Source of the DNA: Methylobacterium sp. J-030
Lineage (GTDB): Bacteria; Pseudomonadota; Alphaproteobacteria; Rhizobiales; Beijerinckiaceae
Length of the DNA stretch: 64,000 nt
Direction of reading: 5' to 3'
NCBI RefSeq assembly: GCF_022829545.1
Contig: NZ_JAKSYM010000321.1
Coordinates: forward strand, 62,001-126,000
Made by a program: the position numbers and the translations under genes. Each line of letters begins with the position of its first letter. The stretch's first letter is position 1. Below are positions 1-8,886 of the stretch, piece after piece. The notes under the pieces were generated by a model. The model did not search any database, was not told where the DNA came from, and saw only the letters and a program-made list of their open reading frames with translations.

Positions 1-1914
1 CTTGGTGGAGAGCGAGGTCGTCTCGTTGACCGCGCAGGTGATGCACCACGCGGCCGTCATGTTGACGAAGGCGGGCTTGCGCGCGTTCACCAGCGCGTCG
101 AGGCGCGCCTGCGTGAACGGCTCGATGCCGTCCGCGGCGGCCCGGGTGCCCGCGCCGGCTCGGTCGTGCTCGAGGCTCACCATGATCACCCCGACGGCGG
201 CGAGCGCGATGGCCGCGGTTACCCGCGCGACCCGCCCCGCTGACGGGTTCGCGCCCCGGCCGCGGTTCAGGGCCCAGGCGGCGAAGCCCACCAGCACGAG
301 GCCGATCAGCGCCGCCAGCAGGCCCTGCGGAGCGACCTGCTGCGCGAGGACCCAGATCAGCCAGGCTACGGTGGCGTAGACCGGGAAGGCCAGGATCTGC
401 TTGAGTGTCTCCATCCAGGCGCCGGGCCGCGGCAGCGCCCGCAGGGCCGGGGGCCAGACGGTGAGGGCCAGGAAGGGCAGGGCGAGGCCGAACCCGAGGC
501 TCGCGAAGACGACGAGCGCCACGCCGGCGCTCTGGGTCAGTGCGAACCCCACCGCGGAGCCCATGAACGGCGCCGTGCAGGGCGTCGCCACCAGCGTCGC
601 CAGAACGCCGGTGAAGAACGAGCCGGCCAACCCGTCCCGCCGGGCGAGGCTGTCGCCGACACCCGCGAACCGATTGCCGAGCGCGACCACGCCGGACAGG
701 CTCAGGCCCATCGCGAAGAGCAGATAGGCGATCCCGGCCACGACCAGGGGCGATTGCAGCTGGAACCCCCAGCCGATCGCCGCCCCACCGCCCTTCAGGC
801 CGATCAGCACGGCGGCGAGTCCGAGAAAGCTCGCCAGCACGCCGGCCGTGTACGCAAGACCGTGCAGGCGCAGGCGGGCCGGGCCCTCTCCGGCATGCCG
901 CACAAGGCTCAGCACCTTGATCGACAGGACGGGGAAGACGCAGGGCATCAGGTTGAGGATCAGACCGCCGAGGAAGGCGAAGGCGGCCGCGGTCGCGAGC
1001 GTCAGCGCATCGAGGTCGGACACGGCTGCCCGCGCCGGCGCCGTCTCCGCGGGCAGCGGCGCGGTCGCGGCCGGAAGCACCGGATCGTCGCCATACGCAA
1101 AGGCGAGGCGGCGGGGCCCCGATGCGGTCACCTCGTCCAGGGTCAGCACGCCCGGAAGGGCCGCGGGGGCCGGTTCGTCCGGGCTGCTCCGGGCGAGGGT
1201 GAGGTGCAGGCCGGAACCGTCGACGGTCATCACCTGCGCGGCGGCGTTGTCGATCGCGGTCTCGGCATAGGGAAAGTAGGCGGCGTTCCGGATGGCGTCG
1301 GGTTTGAGGCCGGTCGCCGCGAAATCGAGCTTCAGGGTATCGCCCTGGCTCGACAGGCCGAGTGGCCAGAGCGCCGGGGCGGGGAGGGCGGCCCGGGCGC
1401 GGGCGAACAGGGCGGCGTTGTCCGGGTCGGGGCGCGGCGCGCCCACCGGCAGGGTGAGGGCGAGGTCGGCGGAACCCGGCACGCACTCGGTCTCGCAGAC
1501 GAGGTAGGTCAGCTTGGCCTGGATCTGCACCGGGCTTGCCGGGTCCAGGCTCGGCGGCGGCGTCACGGGGACGAGGAGGGTGACCTCGCCCTCGTAGCCG
1601 TAGTTCATCAGCGTGGCGATCGGGATGCGCTCCGGCGACGGCCACCGGATCGCTCCCGCGTTGAAGCCGGCCGGCAGGGTCCAGGTCACCTCGGGCGGTA
1701 GGCCCGAATCCCCCGGGTTGCGCCAGTAGACGTGCCAGCCGGGCTTCACCTGCATCCGCACCGCCAGGGTGAAGGGCTGCGCCCCCGCCACCGCGGCAGG
1801 CTCGGCCACGAGGCTCGACCGCACGAGATCCGGCGGCGTGCGCAGCCCCTGCGCTAGGGCGGCCGACAGACTCGCGGCGAGGAGCAGGATCGGGAGTACG
1901 AGGCGGCGGATCAT
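1..1914 (-). CDS. DsbD/ScsB-type protein-disulfide reductase (3' end cut by window edge)
   Basis: A membrane thiol-disulfide reductase that would pass electrons from cytoplasmic thioredoxin across the inner membrane to periplasmic acceptors. The visible 638 codons begin with a signal peptide (MIRRLVLPILLLAASLSAALAQ). A periplasmic DsbD-N-like domain follows (about residues 23-270, with a C-E-T-E-C pair in TYLVCETECVPG). The CcdA-like membrane domain carries the two redox cysteines in NLMPCVFPVLSIK (Cys325) and TPCTAPFMG (Cys446). The C-terminal thioredoxin-like domain has its WCITC motif at Trp623-Cys627, and the frame is still open at base 1. The three-domain order is typical of DsbD or the related ScsB; the two cannot be told apart here. 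I took the ATG at 1914 because the signal peptide starts directly at it. Confidence 0.9.
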   Translation of the reverse strand, partial: MIRRLVLPILLLAASLSAALAQGLRTPPDLVRSSLVAEPAAVAGAQPFTLAVRMQVKPGWHVYWRNPGDSGLPPEVTWTLPAGFNAGAIRWPSPERIPIATLMNYGYEGEVTLLVPVTPPPSLDPASPVQIQAKLTYLVCETECVPGSADLALTLPVGAPRPDPDNAALFARARAALPAPALWPLGLSSQGDTLKLDFAATGLKPDAIRNAAYFPYAETAIDNAAAQVMTVDGSGLHLTLARSSPDEPAPAALPGVLTLDEVTASGPRRLAFAYGDDPVLPAATAPLPAETAPARAAVSDLDALTLATAAAFAFLGGLILNLMPCVFPVLSIKVLSLVRHAGEGPARLRLHGLAYTAGVLASFLGLAAVLIGLKGGGAAIGWGFQLQSPLVVAGIAYLLFAMGLSLSGVVALGNRFAGVGDSLARRDGLAGSFFTGVLATLVATPCTAPFMGSAVGFALTQSAGVALVVFASLGFGLALPFLALTVWPPALRALPRPGAWMETLKQILAFPVYATVAWLIWVLAQQVAPQGLLAALIGLVLVGFAAWALNRGRGANPSAGRVARVTAAIALAAVGVIMVSLEHDRAGAGTRAAADGIEPFTQARLDALVNARKPAFVNMTAAWCITCAVNETTSLSTK

Positions 1915-2050
1915 GCTGTCCCTTCGCGCGCCGGGCGTTCGTAGTTTCAGGCGCGGAGTCTTCGTGCGCGGCGCGGGCTTTTCCGTGACGGGATGTTGTA
2001 GCGCGCCGGTCGGCTCCCTGTCGCCCGCCGGATCATCGCATCGTCAATGC

Positions 2051-2251
2051 TCAACGGCGGGGTTCGAACAGGATGAGAAGATAGGACGCCCTGCGCTGAT
2101 CTTCGGTCGGCCGCCTCAATCGGTCGACCGCCGAGCGGGCGGTCTGGAGCGCGGCGCGCGCATCGATGCGCGCCGAAGCTGCGGTCGGATCATCGTCTGC
2201 CTGATACTGTCGATCCTGCAACTCTACGACGGCCCCCGCGATCGTCGCCAC
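2051..2251 (-). CDS. small hypothetical protein, 66 aa
   Basis: A possible small soluble protein, charged and alanine/arginine-rich, with no family I recognise. The GTG start at 2251 is the first start codon after an in-frame stop (TGA) eight codons upstream, so the N-terminus cannot extend far. No clear ribosome binding site is visible. It lies between the dsbD-like gene and another small unknown gene, all on the minus strand. An overlapping plus-strand frame is also open, so coding status is uncertain. Confidence 0.3.
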   Translation of the reverse strand: MATIAGAVVELQDRQYQADDDPTAASARIDARAALQTARSAVDRLRRPTEDQRRASYLLILFEPRR

Positions 2252-2312
2252 ATCGCTGCCGAATCCCCAGCCGACTCATAAGGCTTATGCCGGAATGAAC
2301 AGATGCTCCGGA

Positions 2313-2711
2313 TTAATAAGTGCCAAGCTCGTCGAGCGCACGCTGCCCGGCGTACTCGACCATGACCCGCAGCGGCTCGCCAGCCGTCTCCAGCGCCCTG
2401 CGAATCGCCAGACCGGCGTCGAGCAGCGCCTCTTCATCGATTTGCTCGATGGCATCGTCCTTTAGGATCAAACGGCCACGTCGAACCGCGTCGCCGTCCG
2501 AACCAATCATGTCGCCAGGGTGAGCCGCCTCGACGCGGGGACTGCCGAACACCGTGTCGGCAGCCTCGCGGGCGACCTCCGTGCGATCAGCGGGCAGGTC
2601 CGAGCCCCTTCGAGCGCTTGCCAAAACCTTGGCCGTTCGCTGGTCGGGAGCGACCGGCCCGCGACCGAATGTGTCGCCCCGCCGGAGACCGCGCAAGGGC
2701 GCACGGTGCAT
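2313..2711 (-). CDS. hypothetical protein, up to 132 aa
   Basis: No family recognised. The C-terminal half, from an internal ATG at 2510, is an acidic, helical-looking stretch ending VMVEYAGQRALDELGTY. It reads like a genuine compact protein of 65 residues. The N-terminal half from the ATG at 2711 is arginine- and alanine-rich and may not be translated. Neither start has a strong Shine-Dalgarno sequence. It ends just downstream of the start of nothing else and lies 27 bp beyond the end of pepP on the same strand. Confidence 0.4.
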   Translation of the reverse strand: MHRAPLRGLRRGDTFGRGPVAPDQRTAKVLASARRGSDLPADRTEVAREAADTVFGSPRVEAAHPGDMIGSDGDAVRRGRLILKDDAIEQIDEEALLDAGLAIRRALETAGEPLRVMVEYAGQRALDELGTY

Positions 2712-2738
2712 CCCCGGCAGCCGCGGGTCGAGCAGCTC

Positions 2739-4577
2739 TCAAACCGCCAGCGCCTCCGTCGCTTGCTCGAGCCATGCGCGCGTCCCGGCGTCGAGGTCCG
2801 GCGACAAAACCTCCCGGACCCGGGCGTGATAGGCGTCGATCCAGCTCCGCTCGCCCGGGTCGAGTAGGTCCGGGCAGATCAGCCGCCGGTCGTAGGGGGC
2901 GAGCGTCAGCGTCTCGAATCCGAGCATCGGGCGCTCGCCGTCCGGGATGGCGCGCGGCTCGACCAGCACGAGGTTCTCGATCCGGATGCCGTAGGCGCCA
3001 GCCGCGTAGTAGCCCGGCTCGTTCGACAGGATCATGCCGGCCTCCAGCGCCACCATGCCGGTCTTGGCGATCCGCTGCGGCCCCTCGTGGACCGACAGGA
3101 AGGCGCCGACCCCGTGACCGGTGCCGTGGTCGAAATCGAGCCCCGCCTGCCAGAGGGGTGCCCGGGCGAAGGCATCGATCTGCGCGCCGGTCGTCCCCTT
3201 CGGAAACACCGCCCGGGCGATGGCGATGTGGCCCTTCAGCACCCGGGTGAAGCGATCACGCATCGCCGGGCTCGGCTCGCCCACCGCGACGGTGCGGGTG
3301 ATGTCGGTGGTGCCGTCCGGGTATTGCGCGCCGGAATCGATCAGGAACAGCTCCCCCGGGCGGACCGCCCGGTCGCTCGCGCGGGTGACCCGGTAATGCA
3401 CGATCGCCCCGTTCGGGCCGGACCCCGAGATCGTCGGGAACGAGACGTCGCGCAGGTCGCCGCCCGCATCGCGAATATCCTCCAGCGCCTCGACGGCGGC
3501 GATCTCGGTGAGGCCGCCCTCCGCGGCCGCCGCGTCGAGCCAGGCGAGGAAGCGCACGACGCTCGCTCCGTCCCGGCGATGGGCGGCGCGCGCGCCGGCG
3601 ATCTCGGCGGCGTTCTTGACCGCCTTCATCCCGGTGATCGGATCCTTGCCGACATCGACCGTGCCGCCGGCCGCCTCGATCCGCTCCCTGAGCGCGACAG
3701 CCCCGGTCGCCGCGTCGAGCCGCACCCGCGCGCCGCCGAGGGAGGCCAGCCCATCCTCCAGTTCCGCCCGGGTCAGGATCTCGGCGACGGGGGCGAGGGC
3801 CGCGCGCAGGTCCGGATCGACGGACGGCGAGACCAGGAAGAGGCGTGCCAGCCCCTCGCGCGGCAGGATCGCGTAGCCGAGGGCCAGCGGCGTGTGCCCG
3901 ACATCGGCGCCCCGCAGGTTGAACGCCCAGGCGAGGTTGTGGGGGTCCGAGACAACGAGGGCGTCGCACCCGGCTTCCTTCAGGCTCTCGCGCACCCGGG
4001 CGAGTTTGTCTGCGACCGTCTCGCCCGCCAGGGCGTCCGGATGGCGGTTGATTCGTCCGACGGGCGGCTTCGGCTGGCCGGCCCAGACGGCATCCACGAG
4101 GTTCGGCACAGCCCGCAGGGCGCCCCCCGCTTTCGTCGCGGCCCGTTCCAGCCGCGCGAGCCCGTCCGGCGTGTGCAGCCAAGGGTCGTAGCCGAGCACC
4201 TGATCGCGCCTTAGGTTGGCGCCGACCCAAGCCTCCGGCGTCGATTCGGCCAGCGGCACGACCGTGAGGATGCCGGTATCGACCTGCTCGGGGGCCTGGA
4301 GGGTGTAGCGGCCGTCGACCACCAGAGCAGCGGATTCGGCCAAGATCACCGCGGTTCCGGCCGAGCCGGTGAAGCCGGTGAGCCAAGCGAGCCGTTCCGC
4401 GTCGGCGGGGACGTATTCCGACTGGTGCTCGTCGGCCCGCGGAACGACGAATCCGTCGACGCCCGTCTCGCGCAGCGCCGCCCGCAGGGCCTCGATCCGC
4501 TCAGGCCCCTTGCGATGGCTCGGATCGTCGAAGCTCTGGAAGCGCTGGCGCGGTCGGGACGGAGGCGGTTCGATCAT
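2739..4577 (-). CDS. pepP: Xaa-Pro aminopeptidase (aminopeptidase P, M24 family)
   Basis: A cytoplasmic metallopeptidase that removes the N-terminal residue when proline is in second position. The 612-aa product has two creatinase-like N-terminal domains (about residues 20-320) and a C-terminal M24 pita-bread catalytic domain. All five metal ligands are recognisable: Asp414 and Asp425 in LIDSGAQYPDGTTDITRTV, His488 in HGTGHGVGAFLS, Glu520 in SNEPGYY and Glu534 in GIRIENL. The length fits the long, eukaryote-like aminopeptidase P class. The frame is open further upstream, but I chose the ATG at 4577 because the preceding 43 codons are low-complexity and unlike the family. It looks monocistronic. 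Confidence 0.93.
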   Translation of the reverse strand: MIEPPPSRPRQRFQSFDDPSHRKGPERIEALRAALRETGVDGFVVPRADEHQSEYVPADAERLAWLTGFTGSAGTAVILAESAALVVDGRYTLQAPEQVDTGILTVVPLAESTPEAWVGANLRRDQVLGYDPWLHTPDGLARLERAATKAGGALRAVPNLVDAVWAGQPKPPVGRINRHPDALAGETVADKLARVRESLKEAGCDALVVSDPHNLAWAFNLRGADVGHTPLALGYAILPREGLARLFLVSPSVDPDLRAALAPVAEILTRAELEDGLASLGGARVRLDAATGAVALRERIEAAGGTVDVGKDPITGMKAVKNAAEIAGARAAHRRDGASVVRFLAWLDAAAAEGGLTEIAAVEALEDIRDAGGDLRDVSFPTISGSGPNGAIVHYRVTRASDRAVRPGELFLIDSGAQYPDGTTDITRTVAVGEPSPAMRDRFTRVLKGHIAIARAVFPKGTTGAQIDAFARAPLWQAGLDFDHGTGHGVGAFLSVHEGPQRIAKTGMVALEAGMILSNEPGYYAAGAYGIRIENLVLVEPRAIPDGERPMLGFETLTLAPYDRRLICPDLLDPGERSWIDAYHARVREVLSPDLDAGTRAWLEQATEALAV

Positions 4578-4788
4578 GGGGGAAGGGTAGAGCGCCCCCC
4601 GCCAGCATGGCAACCGAAACGCGGTTTGGCCGGGTCGGGGGCCGCTACTCTGTGTGCGCGTAAAAGTTGCCGGACCACGATCGTTATGCAGTGCGCGGCT
4701 CAGCAATGGGCGCGGCGCATACCTTATTCAACATGAAAAAATCGCGAACAATCTTATCAAGCCATCGCTTTTGGCTTATCAGAGTACG

Positions 4789-5052
4789 ATGGCACGCCGC
4801 GTCTATTACCGGATCAGCGACAGACCGGATGGCTGCTTCGACGCCGTCGTCACGATCGAACCCGATACCGTGATCCGACGCGAGGGCTTCGCCTCGCTCG
4901 CGGATGTGGAAGACTGGATCGAGGGCCTGCGGGTCCTGATGGCCGCGCTCGGCGCACCGGTCGCGCACGCGGATGCGACCGAACGGCCAGCCGATAGCGA
5001 AACTGCGCTGGACGGGTTGTGCCTGCCGCGGGGTTTGCGCGCGGCGCGATAG
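4789..5052 (+). CDS. hypothetical protein, 87 aa
   Basis: A small, acidic, probably soluble protein beginning MARRVYYRISDRPDG, with a compact fold-like central part (VVTIEPDTVIRREGFASLADVEDWIEGLRVL). I do not recognise a family. The ATG at 4789 was chosen over an upstream in-frame start at 4654 because the intervening bases are AT-rich and look like promoter and leader. The upstream stretch 4700-4788 is notably AT-richer than its surroundings. It is divergent from pepP, so the shared interval probably holds both promoters. Confidence 0.6.
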   Translation: MARRVYYRISDRPDGCFDAVVTIEPDTVIRREGFASLADVEDWIEGLRVLMAALGAPVAHADATERPADSETALDGLCLPRGLRAAR

Positions 5053-5289
5053 CGACGCCGGGGGTTCGAGCCTCGGCCGCTCGTCAGGAGGCGATCGGGC
5101 GCGGAGCCGGCCGGCAGGCTGTCATGGGCCTCCAACCACGCGATCCGGGCCGCCGAGTCCGCTGGATACGGGCAGGCGTCCTCGGGACGACCCGGCGCCC
5201 GGGCGCATCCCGACATCGATCGGGTCCGACGGCGAATCGCGGAGTGACGTCCGGGTCGTGCCGGGGGCGAGCGCCCGCTTGCGCGCGGT

Positions 5290-6216
5290 TCAGCGCCGAG
5301 GCAACGGTCGTGCGGCCGCGCCGCCGCGCATCAGCACGAGGGCGACCCAACCCTCGATCAGACCCCGGCGCACGAGGGCGAAGCCCTGGTGGCGGTAGGC
5401 CGCGAGCACGCCGGCCACATCGCGCTCGATCAGGCCGGACAGGACCAGCACGCCCCCGGGCGCGACCACCCGGCTCAGGGACGGCGCGAGGAGCCGCAGC
5501 GGCCGCGCCAGGATGTTGGCGAAGACCAGATCGAAATGGCGGGACCGCGCCGCGAGCCGGTGGCGTACCCCGGCGCCGTGATAGAGCTTGAGGTGAGGGC
5601 CGAGCCCGTTGGCCCGGGCGTTCTCCCGGGCCGTGCGCACCGCCTCCGCGTCGAGGTCGCCCGCCACGATGGGCTGCCGCAGCGCCTTGGCGGCTGCGAA
5701 GGCCAGGATGCCGGTGCCCGTGCCGACATCGAGGACGTGGGCCGGACGGCGCTGCTTGAGCACTTGGACCAGGGCGCGCAGACAGCCCAACGTCGTGCCA
5801 TGGTGGCCGGTGCCGAAGGCGAGAGCCGCCTCGATCTCGATCGGCAGGTCGTTGGCGCGGACCGCCGCGCGGTCGTGCGAGCCGTGCACGAGGAAGCGCC
5901 CGGCCCGAACGGGCTTCAGCCCCTCCAGCGAAGCGCGCACCCAATCCTGCTGCGCGATCGTGTGGAACTCGGCCGCGTCCGCCGCATCGCCGATCACCGG
6001 CCGGATCAGCGCGCGGACGTAATCCTCGTCGGGCGCATCCGCGAAATAGGCTTCGAGCCGCCACGTTCGGCCGTCGGCATCCTCGAAGGCCGCCACGGCG
6101 GTCTCGGTCGGATCGAACATCTCGCCCAGCAGGTCGGTCATGGCCCGCGCCGAGCGCTCGTCGGTCAGCAGGCGCAGGACGTGGGACGGGCGGTGGGGCG
6201 GCAGACCTTCCAGCAT
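5290..6216 (-). CDS. prmA: ribosomal protein L11 methyltransferase
   Basis: An S-adenosylmethionine-dependent methyltransferase that modifies ribosomal protein L11 in the cytoplasm. The 308-aa protein has the PrmA-type N-terminal region, then a class I Rossmann methyltransferase domain. Motif I is LDVGTGTGILAFAAAKAL, preceded by the family hallmark AFGTGHHGTT; the post-motif acidic strand is VAGDLDAEAV. The substrate-side motif ANILARPL replaces the NPPY of DNA and protein-glutamine methyltransferases. The ATG at 6216 gives the normal family length; the longer upstream frame encodes arginine-rich sequence with no family resemblance. It appears monocistronic. Confidence 0.92.
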   Translation of the reverse strand: MLEGLPPHRPSHVLRLLTDERSARAMTDLLGEMFDPTETAVAAFEDADGRTWRLEAYFADAPDEDYVRALIRPVIGDAADAAEFHTIAQQDWVRASLEGLKPVRAGRFLVHGSHDRAAVRANDLPIEIEAALAFGTGHHGTTLGCLRALVQVLKQRRPAHVLDVGTGTGILAFAAAKALRQPIVAGDLDAEAVRTARENARANGLGPHLKLYHGAGVRHRLAARSRHFDLVFANILARPLRLLAPSLSRVVAPGGVLVLSGLIERDVAGVLAAYRHQGFALVRRGLIEGWVALVLMRGGAAARPLPRR

Positions 6217-6451
6217 GGGCCCGGGCTGTAGCGCCGTCGCGCACCGCCGCACAGGGGGCAACCGGATGCCGACGCGAAAAAACCGGCGTCGTGACGCCGG
6301 TCCGGCCAGCGCGCCGCGACGCCGCCATGCCGTTTGTTGCCCGGAGGACACAAACGGCAATACTCATTTCATAACGATCTTAAACAGGTTTCCTGGACCG
6401 ATATGTGTGTTTAGAAAGTCTCGGCTTCCCCAAGCTGGAACCCTGAACTTG

Positions 6452-6488
6452 GGCGCGCCGTCCCTCCGTGGACCGGCGCGCCAGTTTT
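6452..6488 (+). terminator. GC-rich hairpin with short T tract
   Basis: Two copies of the 8-bp palindrome GGCGCGCC (6452-6459 and 6475-6482) can pair across a 15-nt loop, and AGTTTT follows directly. It resembles an intrinsic terminator read on the plus strand, but no gene is visible immediately upstream on that strand. It could equally be an attenuator ahead of the small gene at 6507 or a structured leader. Confidence 0.35.
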
Positions 6489-6506
6489 GACAGGCACACG
6501 TCGCCC

Positions 6507-6650
6507 ATGACCGCACCCCTCTTCATCAGCGCCGCGCTCGCCTGTGCCACGACCGGCGTGGCGTGGCTCTGGGGGCTTCTCGTGGCGGCCGGCATGAGCC
6601 AACTACCGGAAGTTGGATCGCCGGAGCGGCGCGACATCCGCACGTGGTGA
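6507..6650 (+). CDS. small single-pass membrane protein, 47 aa
   Basis: The product starts MTAPLFISAALACATTGVAW and contains one hydrophobic helix of about 22 residues covering roughly positions 5-28. A short polar tail ends RRDIRTW. No family recognised. The ATG at 6507 was preferred over an upstream alternative start at 6468 because it opens directly into the membrane segment. The GC-rich hairpin described at 6452 sits in its leader. Confidence 0.5.
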   Translation: MTAPLFISAALACATTGVAWLWGLLVAAGMSQLPEVGSPERRDIRTW

Positions 6651-6810
6651 CCCTACCGGATTGCGATTCGCGGCGCTGAGCGCTCAGGAATGCGGCATGG
6701 TGCGCGCGCGTTAACCACAGGGATCGGCGAAACAACGGGAACCCGTCTGCGGGCACGACGTTTTCGGCCCGCCTTTCCCGTGAACCGCGATTGAGCAGGG
6801 TGCGTACCGC

Positions 6811-7005
6811 GTGACCAAGTCCAGACGTTCCGGCCCCCGCGGGCCCGTAATCGTCAACGAGACGACGGGGTCCGGGCGCCCGCGCGAGCGGCTCTTCGGC
6901 GGCCCGACCCCTGACGGGCCGCTTCCGGGACACCTCCTCGTCCTTCTCAGCCGCCTGCATCGCGCGGAGAACGCGCCGAAGGAGCCCCGCGACTCCGCGC
7001 TTTGA
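6811..7005 (+). CDS. hypothetical protein, 64 aa
   Basis: A basic, proline- and glycine-rich short protein from a GTG start (begins MTKSRRSGPRGPVIVNETTG, ends KEPRDSAL). The stretch GHLLVLLSRLHRAENAPKEP looks helical. No family recognised, no strong Shine-Dalgarno sequence, and no operon partner. It could be a chance open frame in GC-rich DNA. Confidence 0.35.
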   Translation: MTKSRRSGPRGPVIVNETTGSGRPRERLFGGPTPDGPLPGHLLVLLSRLHRAENAPKEPRDSAL

Positions 7006-7319
7006 GGCGCGCCCGATCGCGCGGCGCGCCGTACCCGAGACGGAAACGCGAAGGCTTCGGAGCCCGCTGCCGCAGGCGCTTCAGCATGACGAGATGGGTG
7101 GGATCACCCGTTCGATCCCGTCACGGGGTGCTGGCGTGCGTCGGGCGGGTTGCCGTCGCGCAGGGGCGAGCCGTCGGTTCGACGCGCTGTCCTGCGGCCA
7201 ACCAGTATCCGCGCCTTGCAGCGCGGCGCGCTGGACCTTGGCCGCGCGCGCGGCGGCCTCTATGCTCCCCGTCATACCCGGCCGGATATAACGGTCCGCG
7301 AGAGAGGGGACCCTCAGCC
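7006..7319 (+). other. gene-free interval upstream of modA
   Basis: About 310 bp with no convincing coding frame on either strand. The only structure I can support is the ModE-like inverted repeat at 7270-7293, near the modA end. The rest is GC-rich and featureless to the eye. Confidence 0.5.
7270..7293 (+). promoter_or_regulatory. putative ModE (molybdate repressor) operator
   Basis: An imperfect 24-bp dyad: left half CGTCATACC, six bases CGGCCG, right half GATATAACG. The reverse complement of the right half is CGTTATATC, so seven of nine positions match. The half-site sequence and six-base spacing agree with the known ModE box pattern (CGNTATATA, N6, TATATNNCG). It ends 26 bp before the modA ATG, where a bound repressor would block transcription. 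No modE gene is in the window. The fit is by eye, not a scored matrix match. Confidence 0.55.
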
Positions 7320-8135
7320 ATGCGCCCGACTCGACGCAGCTTGGTCGTGCTCGCCCTCGGTCTCCTGATTGTCTGTCCCACGTCCCGGCGGGCGCGGGCG
7401 GGGGATCCCGTCGTGGTTTTCGCCGCGGCCAGCCTCAAGAACGCGCTCGACGATACCACGGCGGCCTGGACGAAGGAGACCGGCAAGACGGTGCGGATCT
7501 CCTACGCGGGCTCGAACGCCCTCGCCAAGCAGATCGAGGCGGGGGCGCCGGCCGACCTGTTTCTCTCGGCGGATCAGGCCTGGATGGATTACGTGGCGCG
7601 GGCCGGCCTTCTGAAGCCAAGCTCGCGGATCGACCTGTTGCGCAACTCGCTGGTTCTGATCGCGCCGGGGCCGAAGAATCCCGGTTCCGATCCCCAGATC
7701 GCCCTCGCGCCCGATCTCGGCACGACGCTGGCGAAGATGCTCGACGGCGGCAAGCTGGCCATGGCGACGATCGACGCCGTCCCGGCCGGCAAGTACGGCA
7801 AGGCCGCCCTGGAGAAACTCGGCGCCTGGGAATCCGTGAAGGGGCAGGTGGCCCAGGCCGACAACGTGCGCGGGGCCCTGCTGCTCGTCGCCCGCGGGGA
7901 GGCGCCGCTCGGCATCGTCTACGCCACCGACGCGGCGGCGGATCCCGGCGTCCACGTGCTGGCGACCTTCCCGGCAGACAGCCACCCGCCGATCGTCTAC
8001 CCGGCGGCCATCATCGGGGATTCGCGCAATCCCGATGCCGCCGTCCTGCTGAGCTATCTGCGCAGCCCGGCGGCGCGAGCTGCGTTCGAGCGCCAGGGCT
8101 TCACGGTGATCGACGCGCCCGCGGCCGGCCGATAG
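7320..8135 (+). CDS. modA: molybdate ABC transporter, periplasmic substrate-binding protein
   Basis: Captures molybdate (or tungstate) in the periplasm and delivers it to ModB. The 271-aa product has a signal peptide (MRPTRRSLVVLALGLLIVCPTSRRARA). The mature protein begins GDPVVVFAAASLKNALDD, the classic ModA N-terminus whose Ser contacts the oxyanion. Further family blocks are YAGSNALAKQIEAGAPADLFLSAD and AVPAGKYGKAALEKLG. The ATG at 7320 opens directly into the signal peptide. modB follows after 10 bp. Expression is probably repressed by molybdate through the operator at 7270. Its product would supply molybdenum for the nitrate reductase encoded at 52-55 kb. Confidence 0.94.
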   Translation: MRPTRRSLVVLALGLLIVCPTSRRARAGDPVVVFAAASLKNALDDTTAAWTKETGKTVRISYAGSNALAKQIEAGAPADLFLSADQAWMDYVARAGLLKPSSRIDLLRNSLVLIAPGPKNPGSDPQIALAPDLGTTLAKMLDGGKLAMATIDAVPAGKYGKAALEKLGAWESVKGQVAQADNVRGALLLVARGEAPLGIVYATDAAADPGVHVLATFPADSHPPIVYPAAIIGDSRNPDAAVLLSYLRSPAARAAFERQGFTVIDAPAAGR

Positions 8136-8145
8136 CAACGCCGCC

Positions 8146-8838
8146 GTGCTGGACCTCACCCCGGCGGAGTGGGCCGCCGTCGCCCTGAGCCTCAAAGTGG
8201 CGCTGGTGGCGACACTGGCGAGCTTCGGCCCGGGTCTCGCGATCGCGTGGATCCTGGCCCGCCGCCGGTTTCCCGGGCGCGCGCTGCTCGACGGGCTGGT
8301 CCACCTGCCGTTGATCCTGCCGCCCGTGGTGACCGGCTACCTTCTGCTCCTGGCCTTCGGCCGGCGTGGCCCGCTCGGAAGCCTGCTGGCGGAGGCGGGA
8401 ATCGTCCTGGCGTTCCGCTGGACCGGGGCGGCGCTCGCCTGCGCGGTGATGGGCTTCCCCCTGATGGTGCGGGCGATGCGCCTGTCGATCGAGGCGGTGG
8501 ATCGCCGGCTGGAGCAGGCGGCCGGGACGCTGGGCGCGCGCCCGCTGGCGGTGTTCCTCACCGTGACGCTGCCTCTGAGCCTGCCGGGCTGCATCGCGGG
8601 GGCCTTGCTGGCCTTCGCCAAGGCGATGGGCGAATTCGGCGCGACCATCACCTTCGTGTCGAACATCCCGGGCGAGACCCAGACGCTGCCCTCGGCGATC
8701 TATACGCTGACTCAGGTTCCGGGCGGGGAGGGGCCGGCCCTGCGCCTCACCCTGGTCTCGATCGGCATCTCGGTGACGGCGCTGCTCGCCTCCGAGTTTT
8801 TGGCCGACCGGGTCGGGCGCCGGCTGGGCGCGGGCTGA
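8146..8838 (+). CDS. modB: molybdate ABC transporter permease
   Basis: The inner-membrane channel of the molybdate importer. The 230-aa protein has about five membrane segments. It carries the binding-protein-dependent transport signature region EQAAGTLGARPLAVFLTVTLP, whose EAA loop docks on ModC. The sequence LPLILPPVVTGYLLLLAFGRRGPLG is characteristic of ModB. Translation starts at GTG 8146, ten bases after modA stops. Downstream, the next plus-strand gene of the system (modC) is separated by an antisense gene, so co-transcription with modC would have to read through it. Confidence 0.93.
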   Translation: MLDLTPAEWAAVALSLKVALVATLASFGPGLAIAWILARRRFPGRALLDGLVHLPLILPPVVTGYLLLLAFGRRGPLGSLLAEAGIVLAFRWTGAALACAVMGFPLMVRAMRLSIEAVDRRLEQAAGTLGARPLAVFLTVTLPLSLPGCIAGALLAFAKAMGEFGATITFVSNIPGETQTLPSAIYTLTQVPGGEGPALRLTLVSIGISVTALLASEFLADRVGRRLGAG

Positions 8839-8886
8839 ATGACCAGTCCGATCCCGCCCCGCGTTCCGTCAGCGATGCGCCGGGTC

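Noticed and set aside
754-1701. Long plus-strand open frame opposite the dsbD-like gene
   Set aside because: A shadow frame: Arg/Gly/His-rich translation with no motifs, while the minus strand has clear CcdA and thioredoxin motifs.
5053-5216. Minus-strand reading frame with a CPYPADSAARIAWLEAHD stretch resembling the CrpP/ribosome-modulation-factor pattern
   Set aside because: The rest of the frame is low-complexity and its 3' end runs antisense through the better-supported 87-aa gene at 4789-5052; one short resemblance is not enough.
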